Positions 35,678 to 45,478 of a stretch of 64,000 nt of DNA are shown one piece after another. The stretch covers positions 9,548,001-9,612,000 of the forward strand of contig NZ_CP108053.1 of NCBI RefSeq assembly GCF_036173105.1, read 5' to 3'. The translations under genes and the position numbers were made by a program. The stretch's first letter is position 1, and every line of letters starts with the position of its first letter. Under the pieces are notes generated by a model. That model ran no database searches. It saw nothing but the letters and a program-made list of their open reading frames with translations, and was not told the origin of the DNA. This DNA comes from Streptomyces sp. NBC_00287. Lineage in GTDB: Bacteria; Actinomycetota; Actinomycetes; Streptomycetales; Streptomycetaceae.

Positions 35678-36213
35678 CCCGCGCTGGTAGGAGGCGCCGG
35701 CTCGTCGCGGCGCAAGCGGGTGGCACCGAGACCGACGAGGCGCTCGCACTCCGCTTCGAGGGCAGCCATCCGCTCGTCGCCGTGCAGGCCGGGCGCGGTC
35801 CAGTCCGCGCGGCAGGACGGCGAGGGTGGCCCGCCCGGCCCGGGCGGCGGCCCGGTGGGCGGCTCGGGCAGTTCGATGTCCGGTGCCATCGACTGCGCAA
35901 GCCGTGCCTGCGCAGTCGTCACGGCGTCCGCGCTGCTGCGCAACCAGGTGCTGACGAACAGCTGCGCATAGCCCGCCGGGTCGGCGGCAACCGCCGTCGT
36001 GCGAACGGCGGCTGCGGGCTCGTCCGGGGTGGCCGCCTCGACGGTGGTCGGGGTGGAGGTGATGGCGACGCCCAGGGCGATCGGGCCGGCCGCGATGACG
36101 GTCCAGACCGCCAGGCGCGAAAGACGCACCCGGCGTCGCATCGCCTCCAGCCGGGCGCCTGCCGCCATCGGAGCAGCGGCCTCGTTCTCCGCGGCCTGGT
36201 TGCCAGGGGACAT
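35629..36213 (-). pseudogene. Chimeric ORF: TcpC-like conjugation protein joined to a VOC-protein tail
   Basis: The 194-residue frame has two unrelated parts. Residues 1-125 are a cytoplasmic head, one transmembrane helix (LSRLAVWTVIAAGPIALGVAI) and the start of an extracytoplasmic domain (YAQLFVSTWLRSSADAVTTAQ), as in TcpC-type transfer proteins of actinomycete integrative elements. Residues about 140-194 (ERLVGLGATRLRRDEPAPP, GYIVMADPEGNEFC) are the end of a glyoxalase/VOC protein. The open frame across the join is probably accidental; both parents are truncated. Confidence 0.7.
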
Positions 36214-36324
36214 GGTTGAACTCCCAGGTCAGAACGGATGTTGCTGACCTTGAGAAATCCCGCCGCCCCCGACCAGACCACCGACCACGAAGCCCCGACC
36301 ACGGTCACGATGGGGATACCAAGT

Positions 36325-36369
36325 CCGTGGTCGGGTCTGTGGTCGGCCCGACCACAGACCCGACCACGG
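36325..36369. repeat. 45-bp near-palindrome in a CCGACCAC-rich region
   Basis: A 22-base arm (CCGTGGTCGGGTCTGTGGTC plus GG) is followed by one base and its exact inverted copy. Further CCGACCAC/GTGGTCGG words lie around it (36270-36305 and 36686-36785), making an array of related binding-site-like words. Confidence 0.75.
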
Positions 36370-36465
36370 GTCAGCCCACTGGCGACCGCTCACCCTGTCC
36401 GCCACAAGCCCGCGGCTGACGATCCCTGCGCCCTCGTGCTGCGCGGGCAACGGACCGGCAGCGGG

Positions 36466-36657
36466 TGCGCAGACAGAGCCTGTCCGGGCCACGGCAGAGT
36501 CTGCGCAGGGCGGCACCCGAACCTGCGCACGAGAACATCACGAGCCCGCGGGCGGACTGCGCAGCCGCTCCGCGCAACCCGACTGCGCACGAACCTCGAC
36601 CGGTTGCGCAGCCCGGTTGTTCACCGCCGATCACAGGATGCGCAATCGGGCTGCGCA
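36466..36657. repeat. Eight TGCGCA repeats within 192 bp
   Basis: The hexamer TGCGCA starts at 36466, 36502, 36524, 36558, 36584, 36605, 36639 and 36652, mostly as CTGCGCA followed by C or G. With the CCGACCAC array, this 36.2-36.9 kb gap contains no gene and looks like an origin or operator cluster upstream of the winged-helix gene at 36905. Confidence 0.7.
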
Positions 36658-36904
36658 CTGGGTGCACGGCTGGGGGCGTGACGGGCGTGGTCGCCCCGAC
36701 CATGAGCCCGACCACGGCAGCTAGCCGCTTGCGTTGCCGGATCGTGACCGATGGTCGGGGTCGATGGTCGTCAGCCTGGTCGGGGGCAGCGATTGAGCTG
36801 ACGTCATGGAGCACAGGCACGCCCAGGAGCACCGGCCGCCCCACTTCGGCGGGCCCGGTGCCTAGCCGTGGCCACTGGGCGCGGCCGGCGTCAGGGGAAC
36901 GGCG

Positions 36905-38314
36905 GTGAGCCGCTTCGGGTCGGGGATCCGCCGGGGCGTGATGGCGGCCGATGAGTTCACCCAGATCGCCAACGGCCTGTTCCGCGACTCCCACTTGTCG
37001 CTCAAGGCGAAGGGGATCTTCGGGTACATCAGTACGCACCGGAACGGCTGGCAGGTCACGGTCGCCGACCTCGTTCGCCTGGGGCCGGACGGACGGGAAT
37101 CGGTCCGCACCGGCTTGACGGAGCTGGAGGCACACGGCTACCTGATCCGCAGGCGCCTGCGCCGCCCGGACGGCACCCTCGGCGAGATCGTCTACTGCAT
37201 CACCGACCGCCCCGCCACGCTGGACATCGCGCTGATCGAAGCCCACTTGGCGATCGCGTCACCGCAGGCCGGGCACGCTGGCCGCCTCCCGGCGGGGATC
37301 CGCCGGGGCGTGATGGCGGCCGATCAGTTCACCCAGATCGCCAACGGCCTGTTCCGCACCACCCAGTTGTCCTTCAAGGCCAAGGGCCTGTTCGGACTGC
37401 TCTCCACGCACCGGGAGGGCTGGCGGATGACCGTCACCGATATCGCCCGCCGCGGCCGCGACGGTGAGTCAGGCGTCAAGAGCGGGCTGAAGGAACTGGA
37501 GCAGCGTGGCTTCCTTATCCGGGAACGCGAGCGAGACCCAGACGGCACCCTCGGCGCAGCCGCCTACTTCATCACTGACCTGCCCGCCTTGCAAAACAGC
37601 AGGTCAGAACCAGAGTCGGGTTTTCCACCAGTGGATGACCCTACGTTGGCTGACCGGCCCACTAAGAACACCAACAGAAAGAAGACCACGAAGCAGAACA
37701 CCAGCCCCCTCCCTCCCGGCGCCCGCGCCGCGCGCCCGCGTCGTGCAGCGCCGCCAGCACCACGGATGGCACCGGCGCCCGCGGACCTCGAGCCGGGAGT
37801 CCGCCTGCTGCTGGCAATCGGCGCCCAGTGCCCCGAACTGCTGCTGACCGGGCAGGAACTCACTGAGCAAGGCCGAATCGTCACCGCGATGCTGGATGCT
37901 GGCTGGACCGGCGAGCAGCTCCAGCACGTCATCGCCGGCCGGCCCCTGCCGCGTCCCGTCCGCACCTCGGTCGGCGCGATCATCTCCGCCCGCCTTGGCG
38001 CTGCCCAGGTCTTCCCTCGGCCCGCCACCGTTGGCGGCCACCACCTCTCTGCAGTGGATGTCCTGCTGCCGCGGTCAACCGCCGCCGCCCGCACGGTGAG
38101 TGAGGCCCTCGCCTATCGGGCTCTCGTCGAGTGCGCCGGATGCGGCGTTCCCGGGACGGCCCTGGGCGAGGACCTGTGCCCGGCCTGCCTCGGCTGGCCG
38201 GCGTGCCACACCTGCCCGGGCCACACCCCCCGGCGCGCCGACCCCGGCGGCGACGGCCGGTGTACCACGTGCGCTTCGACGCTGGCCGACCACTTGGAAG
38301 GAAGCAGTCCGTGA
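36905..38314 (+). CDS. Protein with tandem duplicated winged-helix domain and Cys-rich C-terminus
   Basis: The 469-residue protein has two copies of a domain of about 95 residues, at about 7-105 and 131-228. Each starts GIRRGVMAAD(E/Q)FTQIANGLFR and continues with a winged helix (LSLKAKGIFGYISTHRNGW; LSFKAKGLFGLLSTHREGW). The DNA of the two copies is almost identical over their first 60 bases, so the duplication is recent or under conversion. A basic, Pro-rich linker leads to a C-terminus with CAGCG...CPACLGWPACHTCPGH...CTTC, likely zinc-binding. Similar proteins occur in Streptomyces integrative elements. A replication-initiator role is inferred from the repeat array upstream. Confidence 0.75.
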   Translation: MSRFGSGIRRGVMAADEFTQIANGLFRDSHLSLKAKGIFGYISTHRNGWQVTVADLVRLGPDGRESVRTGLTELEAHGYLIRRRLRRPDGTLGEIVYCITDRPATLDIALIEAHLAIASPQAGHAGRLPAGIRRGVMAADQFTQIANGLFRTTQLSFKAKGLFGLLSTHREGWRMTVTDIARRGRDGESGVKSGLKELEQRGFLIRERERDPDGTLGAAAYFITDLPALQNSRSEPESGFPPVDDPTLADRPTKNTNRKKTTKQNTSPLPPGARAARPRRAAPPAPRMAPAPADLEPGVRLLLAIGAQCPELLLTGQELTEQGRIVTAMLDAGWTGEQLQHVIAGRPLPRPVRTSVGAIISARLGAAQVFPRPATVGGHHLSAVDVLLPRSTAAARTVSEALAYRALVECAGCGVPGTALGEDLCPACLGWPACHTCPGHTPRRADPGGDGRCTTCASTLADHLEGSSP

Positions 38315-39339
38315 ACGATGTGCTCGATACGTCACCGCTGACCGTGGCCGCGCACCACCAGGGCCCCTTCACGAGCGACCCGGGGCGGTGGACCGCGAAA
38401 CGCTCCCGGGCACTGCGGAGCGGACACGTTCGCGACAACTGCTGCTCGGACGCCTGCGAGCCGGTGCTTGTCCACGAACACACGCCCTGGGGCTCGCTCG
38501 CCTGGACTGTCCCGGGTGACGGCAGCCCGCCCGATATCCCCCATCAGATTGAGGTCCTCACTCCGGCCGCCACCTTCACCCAGCGCCTGACTGTGCGCTG
38601 GCTGACCAGGCGCCCCGCCCGGCACATTGCCCTGGCGCCCGTGCCGGGATCGCTGCGGCTTGCCGTTGTCGTCGTCGCTCTCATCGGCCTGGCCGCCGGA
38701 CTGGTGGCCATGCGCCTCGGCGTTCCCCTCGACGTCACGCTGCCGGCGATGCTGCTCGCTCCGGCACTCGCCGAGCACCTGCCCGGCCGACTCGACGCGA
38801 AAGCCCGCGAGCACATCCGCACCGTCCAAGGCGACGGCGCCGTCCGCTGCCTGTATCGCCTCGCCGCCCTGCATACCTCGCTCGTCCAGGCCGTCGCGGG
38901 CAGCGACCGCTACGAACTGCGGCGCTCGGTCGAGATCGGCCACACCCTGCTGTGGGACGCGGCTCATGTGCTCCAGATCCAAGACAGCCGCTCGGCTTCC
39001 GCCAGGCTCATCGGCCGTGAACGGCTGATGCTCCAACTCGCCGACCAGGTAGCACAGATCATCGGGCGCTCCGCCCGCGAGGACGGCGCCGGTGATGCGG
39101 ACCAGACCCGCAAGCCCACGCGGCCCTCGTACTCGCCGGGCGTCCGTCCGACGACACCTCGCTCCACGCCCAGCATCCCACCCCTGAAGGGAACCGTCCG
39201 CATGCCCGAGCCCCAGCCTTGGCCCGATTCCAGCCCGGCCGTCCGCACCCCGGACGTCTACCTAGCAGGCCACGTACGATCCGCAGCGGGTCGCCGGGAT
39301 CAAGCATCTCGGCAGCCCGTTGTCGTCCGCTCAGCGGAT
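38311..39339 (+). CDS. Membrane protein of an integrative element, 3' end uncertain
   Basis: A GTG overlapping the preceding stop (GTGA) starts a protein with an N-terminal cytoplasmic part, two close transmembrane helices (LRLAVVVVALIGLAAGLVAM and the LPAMLLAPALAEHL stretch) and a helical C-terminal part (CLYRLAALHTSLVQAVAGS, HTLLWDAAHVLQIQDSRSAS). The frame stays open to 41862, but from about 39340 that is only the antisense of the NACHT gene. The native stop has probably been lost at the junction near 39260-39340. Function unknown; cotranscription with the upstream gene is likely. Confidence 0.6.
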
Positions 39340-42300
39340 CTACGAACGTGTACGCCGCGCCATCGCGTCCCAGAACCGATCGAGCTCCCGCACCCGCATG
39401 CTGACCCAGTGCGGTGTCTTCCTCCGCAGCACTCTGGGAAAGCACCGCCGCACCCGTCCGGGCAGCAGGGCCTGCTGCTGGCGGCAGAACGGCTCGCGGA
39501 TCTCGCCCCGGGGCACACTGCCGCAAGGCGGGTACGGGCACAGCTTGAACTTGCATTCGGGCAGGCAGGTCGAACCCGGCGCGGGCGGGACGGCGGTTCC
39601 GGCTGGCATCCCGGGCCTCAGCGGCTCGCGGTTCGTCCGGATGCACGGCGGAAGGGACATGCCCGGCTGTTCCACGCGGGCCATCCGGTCTTCGACCTCG
39701 TCAGGGTTTCCGTCCCGTTCGACGAGGTTCAGCATGACCAGCACATCGGCGACCAGGCGCTGGGCGCGCCCGTCCAGCGTGCTCCACCCGACCGAGGGCG
39801 GGACCCACAGGTTGTGCCGGCGGCGTCCCTCGGTGTGGTCGACACGGGAGCCGATGTTGTCGGCGACGCCCTTCTCGTCGATCCAGAGGAAGCGCTCGGG
39901 CTGCCCGGTCTCCAGGGCGAGGGCCACCAGGTCGCCCGCCTCGGCGACGAACGGGTGCAGACACCTGGGGGGCGAGTCGCCGTTGTCGCCGTTCACTTCC
40001 GGCGGGCCGGGCGCTCTGTTGACCGTGCCGGCTGTCGACAGCCAGCGCCTGACGGTGTCAACGGCGGTGGTCCCGCCGATCGTCCGGGACGGCGGACTCG
40101 ATCCGTCGCCGTCGTCGTGGCCACGCTGGCCGGCGCCGTCCGGGAGTTCCCACAGGCACAGCGCCTGGAGCAGGCTGAGTTGGGCATACCAGCACCGGGA
40201 CCGCTGCAGGACCGTCTCCGCCTGTCGGATCAGGTCGGCGCGCCTGCCTTGGTCTGTGTTCGGGTGGCCCCTGCGCCTGTTGGCCGCGTACTTGAAGCCC
40301 TGGGCGAGCGCGGCTTCCAGGGCGAGCGGCAGGTCGGGGGCGCCGCCGACGTGGACTGGGTCGAGGTGGCGCAGCCACTTGGCAAGGCGTTCCCGGGCCT
40401 CGTCGCGGTGGGCCTCGTCGACGGAACCCAGCAGCATGGGGAGGATCCAGGCCCGCATCACGAAGTGACGCAGCAGGCCGACCCGTTGCTTGCGGTACTC
40501 CTCGTTCAGTTCGCGCAGTTTGCCCTGCAGCCGTTCGGCGCGTTGGGACGACGCGGGACCGGAGGGCGTGTGGGCGTCCCTCTCCTGCGCCGCCTCCTTG
40601 GCCCATGCCTCATACTTCCGCCTCTTTCTGGCTTTGAGGCGTTTGACCGCGTCGTTGTACTCCTGCACAGGATCGCTGTTGAGGTCGAATCGCTCGCGGA
40701 TCACGGCGAACGCCGCACTGCCGCCAGTGCCGCACTCCTGGGCGGCTGCCAGGCGTATGGAGTAGGAGGGCTCTTCGACACCCAGTTTGAAGAGCTCCCA
40801 GTACAGCCGACTGGTTTCGATCCTGTCGGAGATCCTGCGCAGCGCCGCGCCGAGTTGCTTGATCAGCGCCAGCTTCGCGTCGTCGAGGGTGCGCCGGTCC
40901 CCCTTGATGGCGGGCCAGCAGTCATGCACCGCACCGACGATGTCGGCGAGACGTCCCGGGGTCTGTTCCACGCTTTCGATTTCCAGTGCCGCCGCGTAGA
41001 GGTCCAGGACCTTCGAGTCGTCCGTACGGCGCCTCGCGGCCGCACACAGCCGGTGGGTGAGGGTGCGCCCGTGCACGGGTGCCTGCCGCACCAGCTCCTC
41101 GAACTCCTTCTTCGCTTCGGCCCGGACGCCGCCTGCCCGGGTCGCGGCTTCCGCCGCCCGCCGACGGGACAGGAACACCAGGGCGGTGAGCAACTCCCGG
41201 CTGGGGCCAGGCGGTTGCAGCGCCTGGTCGACCAGTTCTCCTGCCCCGCGCTCTCCCAGTTCGGCCAGGAGGCGGAAGCCGAAGTACGCCTGGACGATGC
41301 TGTGGGGGAAACGGACCTTCCGCTCCAGACCTTCCACCAGCCTGAGCTTGTTCGCGTTGGCCGCGAAGCGGGCGAGGACGGCGTGGCTCTGGTCCATGCT
41401 CCCCCCGCTCAGACGCCTGCGTTCCTTGTCGCTGAGCCGCGCGCAGAGCGTGTGCCAGATCTGTTCCCGGTGCCACTCGGTGAAGACGTTGCCGCGCTTG
41501 CCGTACTGGTCGAAGCCGCGCGCGCTGGTCCACAGGTGCTCGGCCCTGGTCCTCACGCGCCGCACCGGGCCGGGGTGCACGTCCGTGCCCAGCAACTCGG
41601 TGAAGCCGACCTCCAGGGTGTCTTGGAGCAGGCCGATGCAGGCCAGGGCGGACACGACTTCGACGGTGTCGCGGCGCTCCTGCCGGTTCAGCGCGACGTC
41701 CTCCCGCAGCCTGCCCGCACACAGCTTCCGTTCCCACCTCTCCATCAGTTGCAGCCGAGGCGTGCTGCGGTCCCGGCCGGAGGTGTCCAGAGGTTTCGGG
41801 TCGTCGGGGGGCAGCAGGCCGTGGCGGTGCAGTTCACGAACGATCTGCAGGTAGATGGGTGATTCGGTGACCTCCGCCGTCTGAACGATGCCGTCGAGGT
41901 ACTTCTCGTCCGCGTCCGATGCGCGTGCCTCGACGAAGTGCAGCGCCTCCTCTTCGCTCAACGGTTCCAGCTCCACGATCGCGGCGGAGGTGTTCTCCAG
42001 GGGGCTGTGTGGCCGGGAGGCGATGACCAGCGGCAACTTCTCTTTGTAGGCACGCTCGATGGCCCGGCGGATGATGTTGTCCCGGTGCTGCTGAAGGCTG
42101 TCGTCGAGGAGTGCCTCTTCCAGGCCGTCTGCTATGACGACCGGTTTGTCGTCTGCGAGCAGCTGTTGCCAGACCCGGTCGATCTTGGTGCGCGCCAGGG
42201 TTCCCTGGGGCGTCTCCTCGGCGAAGCGCCGCTTCGCCATGCGCTCGAAGTTCAGGTCGGCCTCGCCGGCCGCGTCCCGCAGGCGGATCGGCACGGGCAC

Positions 42301-42930
42301 GGCGTGCCGCCGTGCCAACAGTTCGGTGAGCCGTACCAGGACGGCGGTCTTCCCCACTCCGACGCCGCCGACGAGCAGATAGGGGCGGCGGTTGTCGCGG
42401 TCCCGCAGCCGCTCGGCGATGACCTGGGCGACTTCGTCACGGCCCACGATGTCGTCCGTGTCCTGGCCCGCCGTGAGCACCAGCCGACCGGGTCTCCTGC
42501 GTGCCTTCCCGAGGTAACGCCGCTTGGTCCAGCCATACCAGCAGAACAGGAAGAGGGCGGCGGCGATCGAGGCCGTGAGCACCGGACCGACGAAGCGGAG
42601 AAGGGCGTCGAACCCCCCGTCTTTGCGTAGGTCCTCGAAGCCGGTCGACTCGCCCGTGATCAGGATGTACAGGCCTTCCCCACACCAGGCAAGGACCGCG
42701 AGCACGGCGATCACCCAGACGAGCCGGGTCGCGTTGGAGTAGGAGGCCCATCGGCGCCACATCCTGGGCCGGGTGGCGCCGCGCCGGGCCTCCAGACGGA
42801 TCGTCAGAGTGTGCCAGCGGCCGACCACGGCGCTCCGGACCCGGCCGCCCGCCCGTCTCAGATCCAGCGTGGCCATCGGTGCGTTGCGCGGCCGCTCCCT
42901 ACCGGGCGGGCGACGGACAACACTCGTCAT
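39340..42930 (-). CDS. Membrane-anchored NACHT-like STAND ATPase
   Basis: The protein is 1196 residues. Two transmembrane helices (about 70-91, LVWVIAVLAVLAWCGEGLYI; about 112-134) precede a P-loop NTPase domain: Walker A GGVGVGKT (178-185), Walker B KPVVIADGLEE (262-272), and a downstream winged-helix-like region. A long helical region follows (about 450-1090). The C-terminus holds a Cys cluster (CLPECKFKLCPYPPCG and a later FCRQQ). This matches large Streptomyces NACHT/STAND proteins, a class that includes anti-phage sensors. It stands alone on the minus strand. Defence is inferred from family and setting. Confidence 0.8.
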   Translation of the reverse strand: MTSVVRRPPGRERPRNAPMATLDLRRAGGRVRSAVVGRWHTLTIRLEARRGATRPRMWRRWASYSNATRLVWVIAVLAVLAWCGEGLYILITGESTGFEDLRKDGGFDALLRFVGPVLTASIAAALFLFCWYGWTKRRYLGKARRRPGRLVLTAGQDTDDIVGRDEVAQVIAERLRDRDNRRPYLLVGGVGVGKTAVLVRLTELLARRHAVPVPIRLRDAAGEADLNFERMAKRRFAEETPQGTLARTKIDRVWQQLLADDKPVVIADGLEEALLDDSLQQHRDNIIRRAIERAYKEKLPLVIASRPHSPLENTSAAIVELEPLSEEEALHFVEARASDADEKYLDGIVQTAEVTESPIYLQIVRELHRHGLLPPDDPKPLDTSGRDRSTPRLQLMERWERKLCAGRLREDVALNRQERRDTVEVVSALACIGLLQDTLEVGFTELLGTDVHPGPVRRVRTRAEHLWTSARGFDQYGKRGNVFTEWHREQIWHTLCARLSDKERRRLSGGSMDQSHAVLARFAANANKLRLVEGLERKVRFPHSIVQAYFGFRLLAELGERGAGELVDQALQPPGPSRELLTALVFLSRRRAAEAATRAGGVRAEAKKEFEELVRQAPVHGRTLTHRLCAAARRRTDDSKVLDLYAAALEIESVEQTPGRLADIVGAVHDCWPAIKGDRRTLDDAKLALIKQLGAALRRISDRIETSRLYWELFKLGVEEPSYSIRLAAAQECGTGGSAAFAVIRERFDLNSDPVQEYNDAVKRLKARKRRKYEAWAKEAAQERDAHTPSGPASSQRAERLQGKLRELNEEYRKQRVGLLRHFVMRAWILPMLLGSVDEAHRDEARERLAKWLRHLDPVHVGGAPDLPLALEAALAQGFKYAANRRRGHPNTDQGRRADLIRQAETVLQRSRCWYAQLSLLQALCLWELPDGAGQRGHDDGDGSSPPSRTIGGTTAVDTVRRWLSTAGTVNRAPGPPEVNGDNGDSPPRCLHPFVAEAGDLVALALETGQPERFLWIDEKGVADNIGSRVDHTEGRRRHNLWVPPSVGWSTLDGRAQRLVADVLVMLNLVERDGNPDEVEDRMARVEQPGMSLPPCIRTNREPLRPGMPAGTAVPPAPGSTCLPECKFKLCPYPPCGSVPRGEIREPFCRQQQALLPGRVRRCFPRVLRRKTPHWVSMRVRELDRFWDAMARRTRS

Positions 42931-43502
42931 CGTGCGTGCTCCCTACGAGAGCGATTCTCGGGACGGAGGCTTGACGGGCGCCGACACCTACTTCCATGGA
43001 AGCACTCCCGGCTCGCCGCGCAACCCAGCCGCCCATTGCGAAATCGCGAGGCCCACCGTCGCGGAGGAACTGCAGGACACAACAGTGGCCAGCTGGGCTG
43101 GCGACAGTCCTGGTCGGCCGTCCCGGGCACCACGAGGCGCGGTCCTCGTCATCCACAGCCTCGTCACCGGCCGCCCAGGCGACCGAGGGCCGCACCGGGT
43201 GCCGAACTCATCCTCAGCGCGGGCGAGCCGGGCTGAAATCCCGCCCGCCCCCGCCTGACCGTGCAAGCCGAACGTCTCGCCGCGTTTCAGGCGCGGAAAT
43301 GCAGAGTGCGCTCTAGGAAGCTGAGCGAGGCTTCTGCCCAGGCGAGGATGTTCAAGCCTGAGACGCCATCCGCTTATCGATCACGGGGCTGGGCTGGTCG
43401 AACAGGGTTCCTGATCGGGTGATCGCGGGAAGGCCGACGCATGGCAGCAGGGCCTCTTGGTAGTTCGGGGGTGCGATCCCAACCGAGCACCAGGAGGCCC
43501 TG
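42931..43502. other. Interval between the NACHT gene and an IS5 element
   Basis: This probably holds the NACHT promoter on the left. From about 43450 it includes the left end of the interrupted IS5-type element (GGGCCTCTTGGTAGTTCGGG). No credible gene was found in either strand. Confidence 0.4.
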
Positions 43503-43736
43503 TTGCCGCAGTCTTTCGCGTCCGCGTGCGTGGAGTCCAACTCGCTGCCACCGTCGTGTGACTGTCTCGCGCACAGGTTCGGCAATGCGGCGGACCGGCC
43601 GGACCGCACTGCGAGTTATGGCTCCGACATGACGGAGGCGGAGTGGCGGGTCGTACGGCCGTTGCTTCCGGTTCCGGCCTGGCTGGAGGGGCGAGGCGGG
43701 CGGCCGGAGGGCTATTGCCACCGCGTGATGCTCGAC

Positions 43737-45478
43737 CAATGCCACGTAGTTAAGGGCGAGTTGGCAGTGTCAAGGGTGAGGTGAGAAAGAGGAGACCTCT
43801 GCTATTCAGGGGATCGACCAAGATCTACCTGAGGAAGCAGAGGCCCTGTGGCTCAGTCTGTCACGGGCGGAACCGACGTGTTCGCGCCTGGTCATATCGG
43901 TGAGTTGACGCAGGTCATCCCACTCGAGCTGGTGGATGCAGTGCTGGACGAGACCGGGGCTCGCGAGCGACGACTGCGAAGTCTCCCCTCACGCGTCGGG
44001 GTGTACTTCGTACTCGCGCTCGGGTTGTTCGGGCACCTGGGAACCGGCCTGGTGTGGGGCAAACTCGTGGCCGGACTGACCGTCATGGTGCCGCGACCAT
44101 CGGAGAAGGCACTTCGCGATCTCCGTCGGCGGGTCGGCGTGGCCCCGCTCAAGCAGCTGTTCGACGTGCTGGCCGGCCCGCTGGCCCAGCCGTCCACGCC
44201 CGGAGTGCGTTACCGCTGCTGGCGCACGGTCGCCTTCGACGGCTGCGGGAGCCTGAACGTCCCCGACCACGAACGCAACTGGTCCTGGCTCGGCCGAACC
44301 CAGCGCCGTCACGGTCCAACGGGCTACCCCCGGCTGATGCTCATGACTCTGTGCGAAACCGGCACCCGCGGCCTGATCGGCGCCGTCTTCGGCCCCGCCA
44401 GCAAGGGTGAAACCGACTACGCTCACGACCTGGTCGGCCACCTGACCTCGGACATGCTTGTTCTGGCGGACCGCGCCTTCGACAGCAACAGACTGCTGGT
44501 AGACATCGCGGCTCAAGGGGCCCAGTTCCTGATTCGCGCCACCAGCGTCCGACGCCCGCCGGTGCTGGCACTGCTGCCCGACGGCTCCTACCTGACCCGG
44601 ATCGGTGACCTCTCGTTGCGAGTGATCGAGGCCGAGGTCCGCTCCCGTACCGCCGACGGCGGCGTGTTCGGCGGGACCTACCGCCTGCTGACCACACTCA
44701 CCGACCACTCCAGCGACCCCGCCGACCACCTGGTGCATCTCTACCACGAGCGTTGGGAGATCGAGATCGCATACCTGGCGCTCCGTCACACTCTGCTCCA
44801 GGGGCGAGTCCTGCGTTCGAAGGACCCGGTGGGGCTGACGCAGGAGATGTGGGCACTGCTCACTCTCTATCAAGCCCTGCGCTCTGTCATGGTTACCGCG
44901 GTGGAGACGGCATCCGGCTGCGATCCCGACCGAGCCGCTTTCACCGTCGCTTTGGAAGCCGCCCGCGACACGGTCATCAGCTCAGCCGGATCCACTCCCG
45001 CCGCTGAGCCGATCATCGGTTGCGACCTGGTGGGACGCATCGGTGCCCGCGTCCTCCAGACGCTGCTTCCCGGCCGTCGGATGCGGCTGTCCACCCGCAT
45101 CGTGAAATGCGGAACCTCCCGCTACAACAACTGGAATCGCGATGGTCGATCTCGCGGCAGCACGTCGATCACGACCATCGAGATCAGCGTTCGTCCACCG
45201 GGCCTCACCGGCACGCATGCCCGACACAGGGCTGACTCCGGCCGCTGGGACAGGGTCTGCCAGATCTTGGCGATGAACTCCAACGAGTCCATGCACGCCC
45301 GTGAGATCGCACAACGCCTCGGCCTCACCGTTACGGGACGCATCCTCAGCGGCTTCAACGCGCAACTCTGCTACTGGGCCCGAAACGGACGGCTCATTCG
45401 TACGGCACCGAGCACCTACAAGATCACATTCCCTGATGGCTTGACACCGCCAACTCGCCCTTAACTACGTGGCATTGG
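43737..45478 (+). mobile_element. IS4-family insertion sequence, complete, 1742 bp
   Basis: A perfect 30-bp inverted repeat (starting CCAATGCCACGTAGTTAAGG) marks both ends, at 43737-43766 and 45449-45478. A 9-bp target duplication ATGCTCGAC flanks it (43728-43736 and 45479-45487). It sits inside an older IS5-type transposase gene. Confidence 0.92.
43848..45464 (+). CDS. IS4-family transposase
   Basis: The 538-residue protein starts at GTG 43848. The N-terminal domain (LPSRVGVYFVLALGLFGHLG) is typical of the large Streptomyces IS4 transposases. The catalytic residues are visible as VAFDGCGSLNVPD (first Asp), MLVLADRAFDS (second Asp) and YHERWEIEIAYLALRHTLL with RVLRSKDP (Glu in the YREK-type helix). 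A C-terminal domain of about 120 residues follows. The gene is intact and its stop is only 14 bases from the right inverted repeat. Confidence 0.93.
   Translation: MAQSVTGGTDVFAPGHIGELTQVIPLELVDAVLDETGARERRLRSLPSRVGVYFVLALGLFGHLGTGLVWGKLVAGLTVMVPRPSEKALRDLRRRVGVAPLKQLFDVLAGPLAQPSTPGVRYRCWRTVAFDGCGSLNVPDHERNWSWLGRTQRRHGPTGYPRLMLMTLCETGTRGLIGAVFGPASKGETDYAHDLVGHLTSDMLVLADRAFDSNRLLVDIAAQGAQFLIRATSVRRPPVLALLPDGSYLTRIGDLSLRVIEAEVRSRTADGGVFGGTYRLLTTLTDHSSDPADHLVHLYHERWEIEIAYLALRHTLLQGRVLRSKDPVGLTQEMWALLTLYQALRSVMVTAVETASGCDPDRAAFTVALEAARDTVISSAGSTPAAEPIIGCDLVGRIGARVLQTLLPGRRMRLSTRIVKCGTSRYNNWNRDGRSRGSTSITTIEISVRPPGLTGTHARHRADSGRWDRVCQILAMNSNESMHAREIAQRLGLTVTGRILSGFNAQLCYWARNGRLIRTAPSTYKITFPDGLTPPTRP

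Noticed and set aside
38131..41862. A 1243-codon plus-strand open frame
   Set aside because: Beyond about 39340 it is the antisense of the NACHT gene, with a composition typical of GC-rich shadow frames; only 38311-39339 looks coding.
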